A stretch of DNA of 64,000 bases from Thermobaculum terrenum ATCC BAA-798 (GTDB taxonomy: Bacteria; Chloroflexota; Chloroflexia; Thermobaculales; Thermobaculaceae). Under the pieces are notes generated by a model. It made no database searches, was not told where the DNA came from, and worked only from the letters and a program-made list of their open reading frames with translations. Shown here one piece after another: positions 8,054-16,812 of the stretch (position 1 is the stretch's first letter; each line of letters opens with the position of its first letter). The stretch covers positions 310,001-374,000 of the forward strand of contig NC_013525.1 in the NCBI RefSeq assembly GCF_000025005.1. Reading direction: 5' to 3'. Made by a program: the position numbers and the translations under genes.

Positions 8054-8653
8054 CTATATGGACTGCCTACCCTGTAGGGCCCTGCTGAGCGTTACTTCGT
8101 CAGCGTATTCAAGATCTCCACCAACTGGAAGACCATAAGCAAGTCTAGTTATCTTCACGTTCAGGTTCTTCAGAAGGCGAGCTATATAGAAAGCCGTGTT
8201 GGAGCCTTCAAGTGTAGGATTAGTCGCGATTATAACCTCCTTCACTCCTCCACGGGCAACTCTATCCTTCAATTCCTGTAGCTTTAGTTTGTCAGGAGTG
8301 ATCCCATCCAAAGGTGAAAGTAATCCATGCAGTACATGGTACAAACCTTTATACTCATTAGTGTTCTCTATAGCTCTGACATCCAAGGGTTCTTCGACAA
8401 CGCATATAACAGATCGATCCCTTGATTCGCTAGAGCAGATCCTGCATGGATCCACATCTGTAATGTTGAAGCACTCTGAGCATAGGGTAGTCTTTTCTTT
8501 TAGCTCCCTAATAGCATCGGCCAAAGACTCAGCCTGCTCTTTGCTACTCCTCAGCAGCCAATAAGTAAGCCGGGAAGCTGTTTTCGGTCCTATTCCTGGT
8601 AATTTGGAGAATTCCTCTATGAGCCTCTCCACAGGCTCTGCCGTAGTATACAT
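8054..8653 (-). CDS. recR: Recombination mediator protein RecR
   Basis: The 199-residue product matches RecR in length and layout: helix-hairpin-helix FSKLPGIGPKTASRL, a zinc finger with C58, C61, C70 and C73, a TOPRIM domain with VVEEPLDVRAIE, and the C-terminal GLPVGGDLEYADEVTLSRAL. RecR with RecF and/or RecO loads RecA on single-stranded DNA during gap repair. It is the first gene of a three-gene unit with bpsA and the SpeD-like gene. The usual neighbour dnaX is absent; the link to polyamine genes is probably positional. Confidence 0.95.
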   Translation of the reverse strand: MYTTAEPVERLIEEFSKLPGIGPKTASRLTYWLLRSSKEQAESLADAIRELKEKTTLCSECFNITDVDPCRICSSESRDRSVICVVEEPLDVRAIENTNEYKGLYHVLHGLLSPLDGITPDKLKLQELKDRVARGGVKEVIIATNPTLEGSNTAFYIARLLKNLNVKITRLAYGLPVGGDLEYADEVTLSRALQGRQSI

Positions 8654-8776
8654 GCTTTCTTTGTCCTCGGAAGATCAGGAATCAAGTAGTAAGTTATGTT
8701 TATCTATAGCTATAAAATTATATCAGTCAATAGGCACAATTATCCTATCGATGTACAGCGATTAGGCTGGAAAAAT

Positions 8777-9460
8777 CTAGCTAACCAACTTCTTACGCAG
8801 AAAGGCAATAGTTCTCTGCCAAGCTAGCTCACAGGCTTCCCTGTTGTATACCTGTGGTCTAGTGTCGTTACAAAAGCCATGCTGTGCTCCCTGGTATATA
8901 TGGATCTCAACTTCTTTACCCAAGGACTTCAGCTGATTCTCAAATTCTCTTACCCTTTCTACGGTTATGCCTTGATCCAACTCCGCATAGTGGCCGAGCA
9001 CCGAGGCCTGCAGCTTGCTCCAGTCCACAGGAGGCGCAGACGGAGGCACTAAACCGTAGAAAGGCACCACTGCCTTGACCACATCACCTCTAAGAGCAGC
9101 TATGAACAGAGCAAGTCCTCCGCCCATACAGTAGCCCACTGCTCCCACAGATGTATACCCAGCATGCTCCCTAAGATAATCCACTGCACCACTCATGTCT
9201 TTGGCTGCTGTCTCCATTTGAAGAGACATAGCAAGCTTCCTGGCTTCATCTGGCTCGGTAGTTGCTCGTCCATGATAGAGGTCTGGGGCTAGTGCCAGGA
9301 ACCCTTCCGAAGCAAACCTTTCACATATGCTCTTGATATTGTCGTTCAGCCCCCACCATTCCTGTATTACTAACACACCCGGGGCTTTGTCAGTATCTGG
9401 CTTGGCAAGATAACCCTCAGCAGTAGTGCCATTGCTTGGAAAGGTAACCATCTCACCCAT
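8777..9460 (-). CDS. Dienelactone hydrolase family protein
   Basis: A 227-residue alpha/beta hydrolase. The nucleophile elbow is GYCMGGG (C111), with Asp162 and His194 (AQHGF) completing the triad, and QEWWG (about 33-37) matching the oxyanion region of dienelactone hydrolases. These cytosolic enzymes open lactones or cleave small esters. No chlorocatechol or aromatic degradation genes are nearby, so the physiological substrate is open. ATG with GGAGGAG 8 bases upstream. It lies 22 bases downstream of the O-methyltransferase gene on the same strand and may be co-transcribed with it. Confidence 0.85.
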   Translation of the reverse strand: MGEMVTFPSNGTTAEGYLAKPDTDKAPGVLVIQEWWGLNDNIKSICERFASEGFLALAPDLYHGRATTEPDEARKLAMSLQMETAAKDMSGAVDYLREHAGYTSVGAVGYCMGGGLALFIAALRGDVVKAVVPFYGLVPPSAPPVDWSKLQASVLGHYAELDQGITVERVREFENQLKSLGKEVEIHIYQGAQHGFCNDTRPQVYNREACELAWQRTIAFLRKKLVS

Positions 9461-9482
9461 AATTTAATCTCCTCCAGAAATA

Positions 9483-10118
9483 TCACTGCTTGTAAGCAAG
9501 TAAAAGACCATCTCTTAGAGGTACTATGCTATAGATCCACTCTGGATCATTTCTGACCATATCGATCATAACTCTTATAGCCTCGGTGTCTCTAGACCTT
9601 TCGGAAGGATCTAGTATCCTCCCATGCCAGAGGATGTTATCTACTATGAGCATGCCACCTTTCTTCAGCTTGCTTTTGATTACGGGCAGAGAATCAGGGT
9701 AAGCAGACTTATCTATATCATTGAACACTATATCGAAAGTATCGTCCGTATTTCTAAGGGTCTCAACCGCTTCCCCTATATGGTAGACAACTATGTTCTC
9801 GTATCCCATATTCTTTAGATGTAAGCGCGCCATATTTGACAAGTTTGAGTCCCAAACGGTGTGGTGAACCACCCCACCACCATTCTCGTGCACACCCCTT
9901 GCGAACCAAGCGGTGGAGTACCCGTAACCAGAACCTAACTCAAAAACCTTTCTAGCACCCATCACCCTGGTCATAAGGTAACAAAAATATCCTGCTGATG
10001 GGCCAATGATCGGAAAGCCATGGGCTTTAGCATAATCTTCCATGATCACCATATCACCGGTTCTCTCCGGCACGAGGGCATCCAGATATCTAGCTATACT
10101 TGGAGCAATCTCTTCCAT
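9483..10118 (-). CDS. SAM-dependent O-methyltransferase (family 3, caffeoyl-CoA OMT-like)
   Basis: A 211-residue class I methyltransferase. The SAM motif I is VFELGSGYGYSTAWFA (about 58-73). Motif IV is FNDIDKSAYPDSLPVI, where this family has the metal-binding Asp, and GGMLIVDNILWHGRI follows. Members methylate catechol-type or other hydroxylated substrates in the cytosol with a divalent metal. AGGAG lies 8 bases before the ATG. The gene is divergent from the response regulator at 10229; the 110-base gap should hold both promoters. The substrate cannot be predicted. Confidence 0.82.
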   Translation of the reverse strand: MEEIAPSIARYLDALVPERTGDMVIMEDYAKAHGFPIIGPSAGYFCYLMTRVMGARKVFELGSGYGYSTAWFARGVHENGGGVVHHTVWDSNLSNMARLHLKNMGYENIVVYHIGEAVETLRNTDDTFDIVFNDIDKSAYPDSLPVIKSKLKKGGMLIVDNILWHGRILDPSERSRDTEAIRVMIDMVRNDPEWIYSIVPLRDGLLLAYKQ

Positions 10119-10228
10119 CTACTGAACTCCTGCAAATAAAATATCGGCTATACATGCACAGGGTATCATACAGGAGGTAAAGAAAGCGGTATTATAAGCA
10201 ATTAGATTTCCAAAGAGGTAAAAGCAGA

Positions 10229-10903
10229 ATGCAGGAAGAGCAGGTTAGCGGGACAGAGGCTATCCGTGTAGTGATAGCTGAGGATCATGCTCTCGTGAGG
10301 GAAGGAACAAAGGAGCTCCTCGAGAAGCGAGGTATAAGGGTAATAGGGGAGGCTTCAAATGGCGAGGAGGCTGTAGAGCTTGCCCAAAAGCTCCAACCAG
10401 ACCTGATCTTGATGGATGTAAGCATGCCAAAGCTAAATGGCATAGATGCCACGAAGATTATCAAGCAAAAACATCCAAATATAGCTGTTCTTGTTCTCAG
10501 TGCGTATGACGATGATCAGTATGTGTTTGCGCTCCTTCAAGCAGGGGCAGCAGGTTACATACTGAAGGACGCACATGCTGATGAAGTCGTGAACGCGGTG
10601 AAGGCGGTCGCTAATGGAGAGTCTGTACTTGCGCCTTCCATAGCCAAGAAAGTGCTTTCAAGGTTTACATCTCCTAGTACACAGCCTGAACATCCAAGCC
10701 CTGTTCTAACTGATAGGGAGCTAGATGTCTTAAGGTTAGCGGCAAAGGGAGAGAGCAACAAGGCAATTGCCCAACAATTACATCTGAGTCCCCGTACCGT
10801 TCAGGTACACTTGAGCAATATATTTAATAAATTTGGTGTTGCATCAAGGACAGAAGCTGTGCTGCATGCTCTCAAGTTGGGGCTTATAGACCTTTCGGAG
10901 TAA
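10229..10903 (+). CDS. NarL/FixJ-type response regulator
   Basis: The 224-residue product has a receiver domain (about 12-130) with acidic pocket E18/D19, phospho-acceptor D63 in LILMDVSMPKLNG and the conserved Lys in GYILKDAHADEV, and a C-terminal LuxR-type HTH (about 155-220) with LTDRELDVLRLAAKGESNKA. It is an output partner for the histidine kinase that starts 6 bases downstream. Regulon unknown. Start chosen from the ATG with GAGG about 12 bases upstream. Confidence 0.93.
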   Translation: MQEEQVSGTEAIRVVIAEDHALVREGTKELLEKRGIRVIGEASNGEEAVELAQKLQPDLILMDVSMPKLNGIDATKIIKQKHPNIAVLVLSAYDDDQYVFALLQAGAAGYILKDAHADEVVNAVKAVANGESVLAPSIAKKVLSRFTSPSTQPEHPSPVLTDRELDVLRLAAKGESNKAIAQQLHLSPRTVQVHLSNIFNKFGVASRTEAVLHALKLGLIDLSE

Positions 10904-10909
10904 TATATT

Positions 10910-13156
10910 ATGGACAGAAGGTTTGCCAGGGTAAGGGTCCAGGAGCCATTGGAAAAGCCTCCGCCTGACTTTAGAACCGTAGATCAAACCACTCAAAAGA
11001 TATTCACCCTCAATGCTATAGCTGCTGCTATAAGCAGAGAGGCCGACCTAGATAAGGTCTTTTATTTAGCCCTGGACTGGATCCTGGAAGTAACAGGTGC
11101 TGACGCGGGAACAGTATTCTTGCGTGATGAAGAGACAGGAGACTTGGTCAGAGTAGTTAGTAGAGGTATAAGCAACCTTTTTCTGACCGAGCAAGAAAGA
11201 CATAGTTATGGTATTGGTCTGGCAAGCAGGGTGATAAGGGCGGAGTCACCCATAGTTCTGGACAACGTAGCTCGAAGCTCCATGATTAGCCCATCTAGCT
11301 ACGGAGACGTAGTCAAGAGCTGTGTGGGCATCCCATTAAGGTCCGATAATAAAGTCGTAGGAGTCCTCAATATATTCTCTAAGCAGGTCAATAAATTCGA
11401 ACCTGCTGATATAGAGCTACTCACAAGTATTGGTAACCAGATAGGAGTAGCAGTAGCCAAAGCGAAACTCAGTTCAACTGTTACCCAGAGCAGAGAGCAG
11501 CTGCAAGAGAAGATGCGTCAGCTGCAGGAGCTTTTGAAGATCAGTGCCACTTTCAGAGCTAACGCTCCTCTCGAGAAAGTACTCAATGCTATCTGTAACG
11601 CTATCAGTAGTGCGCTTGGCTTCAGACTAGTTGAGCTTAGTCTTCTGGATCCTACCACTGGGATGATGGTACCTGCAGCATTCGCAGGCTTCTCTGAGGA
11701 AGAGCAGCAAGAGCTAAGGAGTTTTGTGAGGCCTCCAAGCTTCTACGAGCGTATCATGCATCCCAGGTTTCAAATCTCAAATAGTTACTTTATATCTCAC
11801 AAGGAAGATATCGAGCAGACGCTAGGCATGCAGTGGGCCTTTCTACCAAATATCAACGATGAAGAGAGAGGTCCAGATGAGTGGCATCAGAAGGATGCAT
11901 TAGCTGTGCCAATCTACGATCGTGATGGCAACCTTACGGGACTGGTCTTTGTAGATGATCCCATCGATAGAAAAGTACCTAGCCTAGAGAAGATACAAGT
12001 GCTGGAGATGTTCGTGCAACAAGCCGGGCTAGCTGTAGAGAATGCCAGGCTCCTGAGCGACCTACAGAAGTCTGAAGCACAGTACAGGTTGGTGACCGAA
12101 AATGCAAGTGACCTCATATTCCTGCTTAACCCAGATGGAAGCATATCTTTCGCAAGCAGCAGCGCAAAAGCAATCCTTGGTTACCAACCAGATGAACTGT
12201 TAGGGAAGATGTTTGCGGATCTAATATCTCCTCAGTCCAAGCGCATAACACCTGAATGTCTAATAAACCCATCGACCGCAGACGAGCTGAGCATCAGGTG
12301 CGAGATAGAAGCCATAAGAAAAGATGGGAACTCAGTATTTCTTGAAATAAGCTGTACACCAGTGTTTGAAAATGGAGTATTTAGAGGCGAGCAAGGTACA
12401 GCAAGAGATATCACTGAAAAGAAGAGGATGGAAAGGGAAATAGCTCGCAGGCAGAGGCAGCTTAGAAGATCCCAAAAGCGAGAGGAGCAGCTCAGCGGCT
12501 ACGCTGCAGCTGTGATAGCTGCTCAGGAAGAAGAAAGACGAAGAATAGCCAGAGATCTGCATGACGATACAGCGCAAGCTCTAATTGCTCTCTCCAGACG
12601 TATAGACTCACTTAGAGAAGACCTAGGAGATCTTCCAGAAGCAGCTCAAAGAAAGATCGAGGATCTAAAGGCCCTTACAGATCAAACCCTTGCTAGCGTG
12701 AGAAGATTCAGCCGAGATCTAAGGCCTTCCATACTCGACGATCTAGGTCTAGTACCAGCTCTAGAGTGGCTGGTCTCTGAGAATGCTAAGAGATACAAGA
12801 TAACCACCAGGCTGAAAATCCAGGGTGAGGAAAGAAGGCTACAACCTGAAGTAGAGTTAGCATTATTCAGAATAGCCCAGGAGGCCCTTAACAACACTGC
12901 CAAGCACTCTCAAGCTACAGGAGCTGCTGTAGAGCTAACCTTTGGAGACACATGGTGCAGGCTTACAGTTTCTGATAATGGCATAGGTTTTCAAACTCCA
13001 CCCAATATATCTGAGCTTGCCGACCGGGGTCGCATGGGAGTTATGGGTATGTATGAGAGAGCTAACCTGCTTGGTGGTAACCTCTATGTAAGGACCGCTC
13101 CCGGACAGGGTACCAGAATAACAGTCACTGTTCCCCTGATAGAGTCCTCATTGTAA
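10910..13156 (+). CDS. GAF-GAF-PAS sensor histidine kinase (NarX-like, HisKA_3)
   Basis: The 748 residues comprise a first GAF domain (about 35-185), a second GAF-like domain (about 208-385), a PAS domain (about 390-510), a coiled segment, the HisKA_3 dimerisation motif RRIARDLHDDTAQALIAL with phospho-acceptor H551, and a C-terminal ATPase domain ending MGVMGMYERANLLGG and GQGTRITVTVPL. There is no membrane helix, so it senses a cytoplasmic or diffusible signal such as redox or a small ligand. CGGAG lies 9 bases before ATG. It overlaps the response regulator's transcription unit, a classic NarL/NarX-type pair. Confidence 0.92.
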   Translation: MDRRFARVRVQEPLEKPPPDFRTVDQTTQKIFTLNAIAAAISREADLDKVFYLALDWILEVTGADAGTVFLRDEETGDLVRVVSRGISNLFLTEQERHSYGIGLASRVIRAESPIVLDNVARSSMISPSSYGDVVKSCVGIPLRSDNKVVGVLNIFSKQVNKFEPADIELLTSIGNQIGVAVAKAKLSSTVTQSREQLQEKMRQLQELLKISATFRANAPLEKVLNAICNAISSALGFRLVELSLLDPTTGMMVPAAFAGFSEEEQQELRSFVRPPSFYERIMHPRFQISNSYFISHKEDIEQTLGMQWAFLPNINDEERGPDEWHQKDALAVPIYDRDGNLTGLVFVDDPIDRKVPSLEKIQVLEMFVQQAGLAVENARLLSDLQKSEAQYRLVTENASDLIFLLNPDGSISFASSSAKAILGYQPDELLGKMFADLISPQSKRITPECLINPSTADELSIRCEIEAIRKDGNSVFLEISCTPVFENGVFRGEQGTARDITEKKRMEREIARRQRQLRRSQKREEQLSGYAAAVIAAQEEERRRIARDLHDDTAQALIALSRRIDSLREDLGDLPEAAQRKIEDLKALTDQTLASVRRFSRDLRPSILDDLGLVPALEWLVSENAKRYKITTRLKIQGEERRLQPEVELALFRIAQEALNNTAKHSQATGAAVELTFGDTWCRLTVSDNGIGFQTPPNISELADRGRMGVMGMYERANLLGGNLYVRTAPGQGTRITVTVPLIESSL

Positions 13157-13530
13157 CCGATATATCCACAAACCTACGTTAGATAGTTGTGAATATATTT
13201 TTATTTTGAAAAGAGGATGGGCAGACGTATTTAGTAGAGAGTGTGGATACGTGGAAAACAACTCAAAATGCACCAAATAAGCGGAGTTACCCGTGGAAAT
13301 ATATGTGGAAAAACCGGAGAGCTTTTGCACAATGTTTATAACTTTTGGGACACGTTTTTATATCGCTGAAAGTTATCCAGGATTTTTCCAGAGTATTTTC
13401 CACAACTCAGCTACATTTTCCACAAAGTTTTCCACAATTTCCACAAGTTATCCACAATCGCTAATCTACTGATGTTTAGATTATAGATGTCCTAAATTGT
13501 GGATTTCGCAAAACGTTACAAAATCTTTAT
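13157..13530. other. DnaA-box-like cluster, candidate replication origin
   Basis: This AT-rich non-coding block holds one perfect DnaA box (TTATCCACA, 13448-13456) and many near matches: TTTTCCACA at 13396, 13416 and 13428; ATTTCCACA at 13437; ATATCCACA at 13162; and, on the other strand, TGTGGATAC at 13242, TGTGGAAAA at 13304 and TGTGGATTT at 13498. Five sites between 13396 and 13456 are spaced 9-20 bases apart. Such density is typical of oriC. No dnaA, dnaN or gyrB is adjacent, so it could instead be a DnaA titration site or an upstream control region for the NYN gene. Confidence 0.5.
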
Positions 13531-13535
13531 TGGGT

Positions 13536-13541
13536 TATAAT
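13536..13541 (+). promoter_or_regulatory. Candidate -10 element for the NYN-domain gene
   Basis: TATAAT at 13536-13541, 48 bases before the GTG start. No good -35 hexamer is found at 16-18 bases; the upstream DnaA-box-like sites could bring in a regulator. Confidence 0.35.
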
Positions 13542-13588
13542 AGCTTCTAGGTTGCAGAGGGGAGTTCAAGAAAGGGAAGGGAGAAGTA

Positions 13589-14815
13589 GTGCATAACTTG
13601 GATAGTCGTGTGCGTAGCGGCACACAGTTTTTACACCAAAATGATGTAGCTCTTTACATAGACTGGGAGAACATCAAATATAGCCTTTGGAACAAGGATT
13701 CAAGGGTCCCGAATGCTACAGCTCTCAAAGAAGCAGCTTCAAAGTTTGGACGTGTAGTCGTAGCCAGGGCTTATGCCAATTGGCAGGAGCACCAGCACCA
13801 GCTTGATCCTAATGATCTTTATTCAGCTGGAATAGAACCTATCTATGTACCTACCAGGACATACACCTCAACCGACGCTGTAAAGACTAATAATCGCAGA
13901 AAGAACAGTGTAGATGTAAAGCTGACAGTGGATGCTGTGGACTTCTGCTTGAGTAATCCTAATATACATACATTTGTACTAGTGACTGGTGATGGTGATT
14001 TCATCCATCTCGTCAATGCTCTCAGGTCGCGCGGTAGAGAGGTAGTGGTAATTGGCTGCTCCTGGAGCACTAGTTGGCAGCTCACAAGCATGGCAGACTA
14101 CTTTATACCATACGATATAGAGGTCGACCCTATATACGACAAGGTCGGTGAGGATAACACTGAGGACGTAGACCTGGAACATGCATTTAAGACCTTAGTA
14201 GAGATAATGCATGATATACGCAGGAGGGGTGAGCCAAACGTCTTCGCTCAGATTCGTCTTCTTATGCTCTCCAGGATGCGAAACTTCGATGAGAGGCACT
14301 ATGGATTCTCTAACTTCAGAGAATTCATGAAAGAAGCTGAGAGGAGAGGCTTGATCAAGACCTACAATGTGGGTCTAATAGATCGTGCTTACCTTCCGGA
14401 TGAGCAGCTGGAAGTTGATGTGCATACCCACATGAAAGGTATTCCCAGCAATGAGCTATCTGCTAGCGGAGCTAATACTGGATATGCCTCTTCCTATCCG
14501 TATAAGGAAGATGGCAGAAGCATGCTCATCAAGCTAATAAGGTACATCAGTGAGCTGGAGCGAAACAGTCCCTATATGAGCTTCAACTTCATGGTGGAGA
14601 ATGCCGCGAACAATGGAATACTACCTATAAGCGTTTCAGAGATAGCTACTATGCTCAACATAGCTATAGATGATGGTATATTCAAGCGCGAGACCAAGAC
14701 CATCTACAGCAAAGCTACGAATGATTACCGGGAAATAAGTGTGTTCCATCTCAACAGATCACATCCCCTGGTTATAGAGGCAACCGAAGAGGATATGGTC
14801 TCGAGCGAGAGCTGA
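13589..14815 (+). CDS. NYN (PIN-like) domain protein with LOTUS-type C-terminal region
   Basis: The protein has 408 residues. The NYN/LabA-type nuclease fold (about 18-175) begins VALYIDWENIKYSL (D25, N28) and includes NSVDVKLTVDA (D109) and LVTGDGDFIHLV (D135, D137), the acidic residues that bind metal in PIN-like ribonucleases. Residues about 195-265, with YGFSNFREFMKEAERRGLIK, look like an OST-HTH/LOTUS RNA-binding domain; a further winged-helix-like segment (about 310-400) ends the protein. GTG start with GGGAG 5 bases upstream. Likely an RNA-targeting protein; targets unknown. It sits directly beside the DnaA-box cluster. Confidence 0.8.
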   Translation: MHNLDSRVRSGTQFLHQNDVALYIDWENIKYSLWNKDSRVPNATALKEAASKFGRVVVARAYANWQEHQHQLDPNDLYSAGIEPIYVPTRTYTSTDAVKTNNRRKNSVDVKLTVDAVDFCLSNPNIHTFVLVTGDGDFIHLVNALRSRGREVVVIGCSWSTSWQLTSMADYFIPYDIEVDPIYDKVGEDNTEDVDLEHAFKTLVEIMHDIRRRGEPNVFAQIRLLMLSRMRNFDERHYGFSNFREFMKEAERRGLIKTYNVGLIDRAYLPDEQLEVDVHTHMKGIPSNELSASGANTGYASSYPYKEDGRSMLIKLIRYISELERNSPYMSFNFMVENAANNGILPISVSEIATMLNIAIDDGIFKRETKTIYSKATNDYREISVFHLNRSHPLVIEATEEDMVSSES

Positions 14816-14890
14816 TTTCCTCATCCTGCTTTGCTGAGTTAGAATCACGTAGAAGCTCCCGAGCTCTCACTTCTTGCTGGAAGGTTGGGT

Positions 14891-15889
14891 ATGAAGGCAC
14901 AAATGCTTTCCGAGCAGTTATCAATCGATAGACGCCCACTTAAACTTGTAGAGGTGGACGAACCTTCTATTGGCCAAAAAGATCTGCTTATAAAAGTCAA
15001 GGCGTGTGGAGTATGCCATACTGATCTCCATATAGTTGAAGGTGATATACCTTTGCACAAGCGGCCAATTGTACCCGGCCATCAGATAGTAGGTGTGGTG
15101 GAGAAAGTAGGTGAGGCTGTCACACGCTTCTCCCCTGGAGATCGAGTAGGGGTACCCTGGCTTAACTGGGCATGTGGTAGATGTGAGTACTGCCAGAGAG
15201 GATATGAGAATCTCTGCGTGAACGGCAAGTTCACTGGTTGGGATGTTGACGGCGGCTATGCTGAGTATCAAGTCACAAGTGAAGACTTTACATATCATAT
15301 CCCTGATGGATATTCAGACCTGCAAGCTGCTCCCCTACTATGTGCTGGAGTTGTGGGTTACAGGGCTCTAAAGCTTGCTAAGGCTGATAATGCTGAGCGA
15401 GTGGGCCTATATGGTTTTGGGGCTTCTGCTCATATCGCCATACAGGTGCTAAGGTATTGGGGAACGAGGGTCTTTGTCTTTACCCGTAGTAGAGAACACC
15501 AAAAGCTTGCCCTGGAGCTGGGTGCCGAATGGGCAGGTACTGCTAATGATGATCCTGGAGTGTTGATGCAGTCGTCCATAATTTATGCCCCGGCAGGTGA
15601 TATCATTCCGCAGGCCCTTGGAGTGCTGGATAAAGGTGGGGTTCTGTCTCTAGCAGGTATATATATGACACCTATACCTCAATTAGATTATGAGCTGCTG
15701 CGCGGAGAGAAAGTTATAGTGAATGTTACAAATGCAACCAGGCAAGACGCTATAGAGCTTCTGGACCTTGCACCTAGGGTGCCGATACGTACCGAGATAG
15801 AGGTATATCCTCTAGAAGAAGCCAACGATGTGCTATTAAGACTCAAGGAAAGCAAGATAAACGGTTCAGCTGTTTTACAGATATCATAA
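14891..15889 (+). CDS. Zinc-dependent alcohol dehydrogenase
   Basis: The 332-residue medium-chain dehydrogenase contains the catalytic zinc site (Cys and His in ACGVCHTDLH, and the GHQIVG segment), the structural zinc loop WACGRCEYCQRGYENLC with four Cys, and a cofactor fold GLYGFGASAHIAIQVL. It oxidises alcohols or reduces aldehydes with NAD(P). The cofactor motif GFGASA lacks the usual GxGxxG spacing but matches the AdhA/YjgB-like branch. ATG 14891 is preferred over a TTG two codons earlier because GGAAGG is placed 6 bases upstream. Monocistronic as far as can be seen. Confidence 0.88.
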   Translation: MKAQMLSEQLSIDRRPLKLVEVDEPSIGQKDLLIKVKACGVCHTDLHIVEGDIPLHKRPIVPGHQIVGVVEKVGEAVTRFSPGDRVGVPWLNWACGRCEYCQRGYENLCVNGKFTGWDVDGGYAEYQVTSEDFTYHIPDGYSDLQAAPLLCAGVVGYRALKLAKADNAERVGLYGFGASAHIAIQVLRYWGTRVFVFTRSREHQKLALELGAEWAGTANDDPGVLMQSSIIYAPAGDIIPQALGVLDKGGVLSLAGIYMTPIPQLDYELLRGEKVIVNVTNATRQDAIELLDLAPRVPIRTEIEVYPLEEANDVLLRLKESKINGSAVLQIS

Positions 15890-15936
15890 TGCTGATATAA
15901 TCCAGCTTGTCATAAACTTTTGAGTTAGAGATAGGT

Positions 15937-16512
15937 ATGTCACAAGAAGATATATATTCAGAGACCACGCAGCCTATAGACACATCGAGGAAACCTACGG
16001 GCAGCTCCGCTAGTAAAGCTCCTCTTAATGCCGATAGGATAGGGGTAAGTAGAGGTGAACCCTGGGTTGATGCTGTAAGGTGGGGAGCAGTATGGGCAGG
16101 ACTGCTAAGCGCATTTGGTCTGTTCCTGCTTCTCTTCACCCTAGCTCTAGCGTTAGGATTTGGATCAACCTCGGTACTGGCGGCAATCGTGCTCTTATGC
16201 ACCTTTTTTGGCGGTTTCGTGTCGGCACGTAGCTCAGGGACCTACAGCAGGTTTATAGGATTTATTCAGGGTTTTCTTGCTTGGATATTAGGAGTACTTG
16301 TATCCGTGCCTCTTACATACATAGCTATAGCCATTTATAGAGGAGATGTCATCAAGAATGGCTTGTCTCTCGAACCCTTCCTGGAAAGGCTACGTAACGA
16401 TACCACCTATTTCGGTACATTTACGTTTCTCGGACTTCTCATCACAGCATTGTTGTCCAGCCTGGGCGGCATAGTTGGCACTTTGTCGGGCGAAGGCTCT
16501 GATGTTTCCTAA
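15937..16512 (+). CDS. Multi-pass membrane protein, unknown function
   Basis: A 191-residue protein: a polar N-terminus of about 45 residues followed by four likely membrane helices, near 47-72 (AVWAGLLSAFGLFLLLF), 78-95, 104-130 and 160-182 (Gly/Ala-rich end). The layout resembles TIGR04086- or YrzE-type Gly-rich integral membrane proteins, but I cannot name a family. GAGATAGGT precedes the ATG. A TATAAT-like hexamer lies at 15895-15900, just after the dehydrogenase stop, so it may have its own promoter. Confidence 0.6.
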   Translation: MSQEDIYSETTQPIDTSRKPTGSSASKAPLNADRIGVSRGEPWVDAVRWGAVWAGLLSAFGLFLLLFTLALALGFGSTSVLAAIVLLCTFFGGFVSARSSGTYSRFIGFIQGFLAWILGVLVSVPLTYIAIAIYRGDVIKNGLSLEPFLERLRNDTTYFGTFTFLGLLITALLSSLGGIVGTLSGEGSDVS

Positions 16513-16570
16513 TCTGGTATTGTAAATTGCAGTTGTCTGCATATTTTGGTATATTACAAGCGTGGTACGT

Positions 16571-16642
16571 TCCCCGATAGCTCAACGGTAGAGCGGGCGG
16601 CTGTTAACCGCAAGGTTCCAGGTTCGAATCCTGGTCGGGGAG
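16571..16642 (+). tRNA. tRNA-Asn (anticodon GTT)
   Basis: A 72-base cloverleaf. Acceptor TCCCCGA pairs with TCGGGGA, the D-arm contains AGCTCAACGGTAGAGC, the anticodon loop is CTGTTAA with GTT, and the T-arm is CCAGGTTCGAATCCTGG. Discriminator base is G. CCA is not encoded (GCCG follows). Confidence 0.97.
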
Positions 16643-16667
16643 CCGGAAGATAATCCTAGATACCTAA

Positions 16668-16700
16668 ACCGAGCGGTAACACTACCGCTCGGTATTTTTT
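16668..16700 (+). terminator. Rho-independent terminator after tRNA-Asn
   Basis: ACCGAGCGGTA (16668-16678), loop ACAC, TACCGCTCGGT (16683-16693), followed by ATTTTTTG. An 11-bp perfect stem plus T-run, 25 bases after the tRNA. The 110 bases from here to the next gene show nothing further. Confidence 0.85.
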
Positions 16701-16812
16701 GTTTGCCCAATTATTTGCAAAGCATGGTGATATCGACTCGAACTAAGCTATCGGCTGTTGGCGATCAAAGGTTTATCTCTCTAGGCTGTATTTAGACTTA
16801 CCTTGCGTGTTC

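Noticed and set aside
8196-8564. 122-codon plus-strand frame inside recR
   Set aside because: Antisense to a certain gene; Ser-rich product typical of shadow translation.
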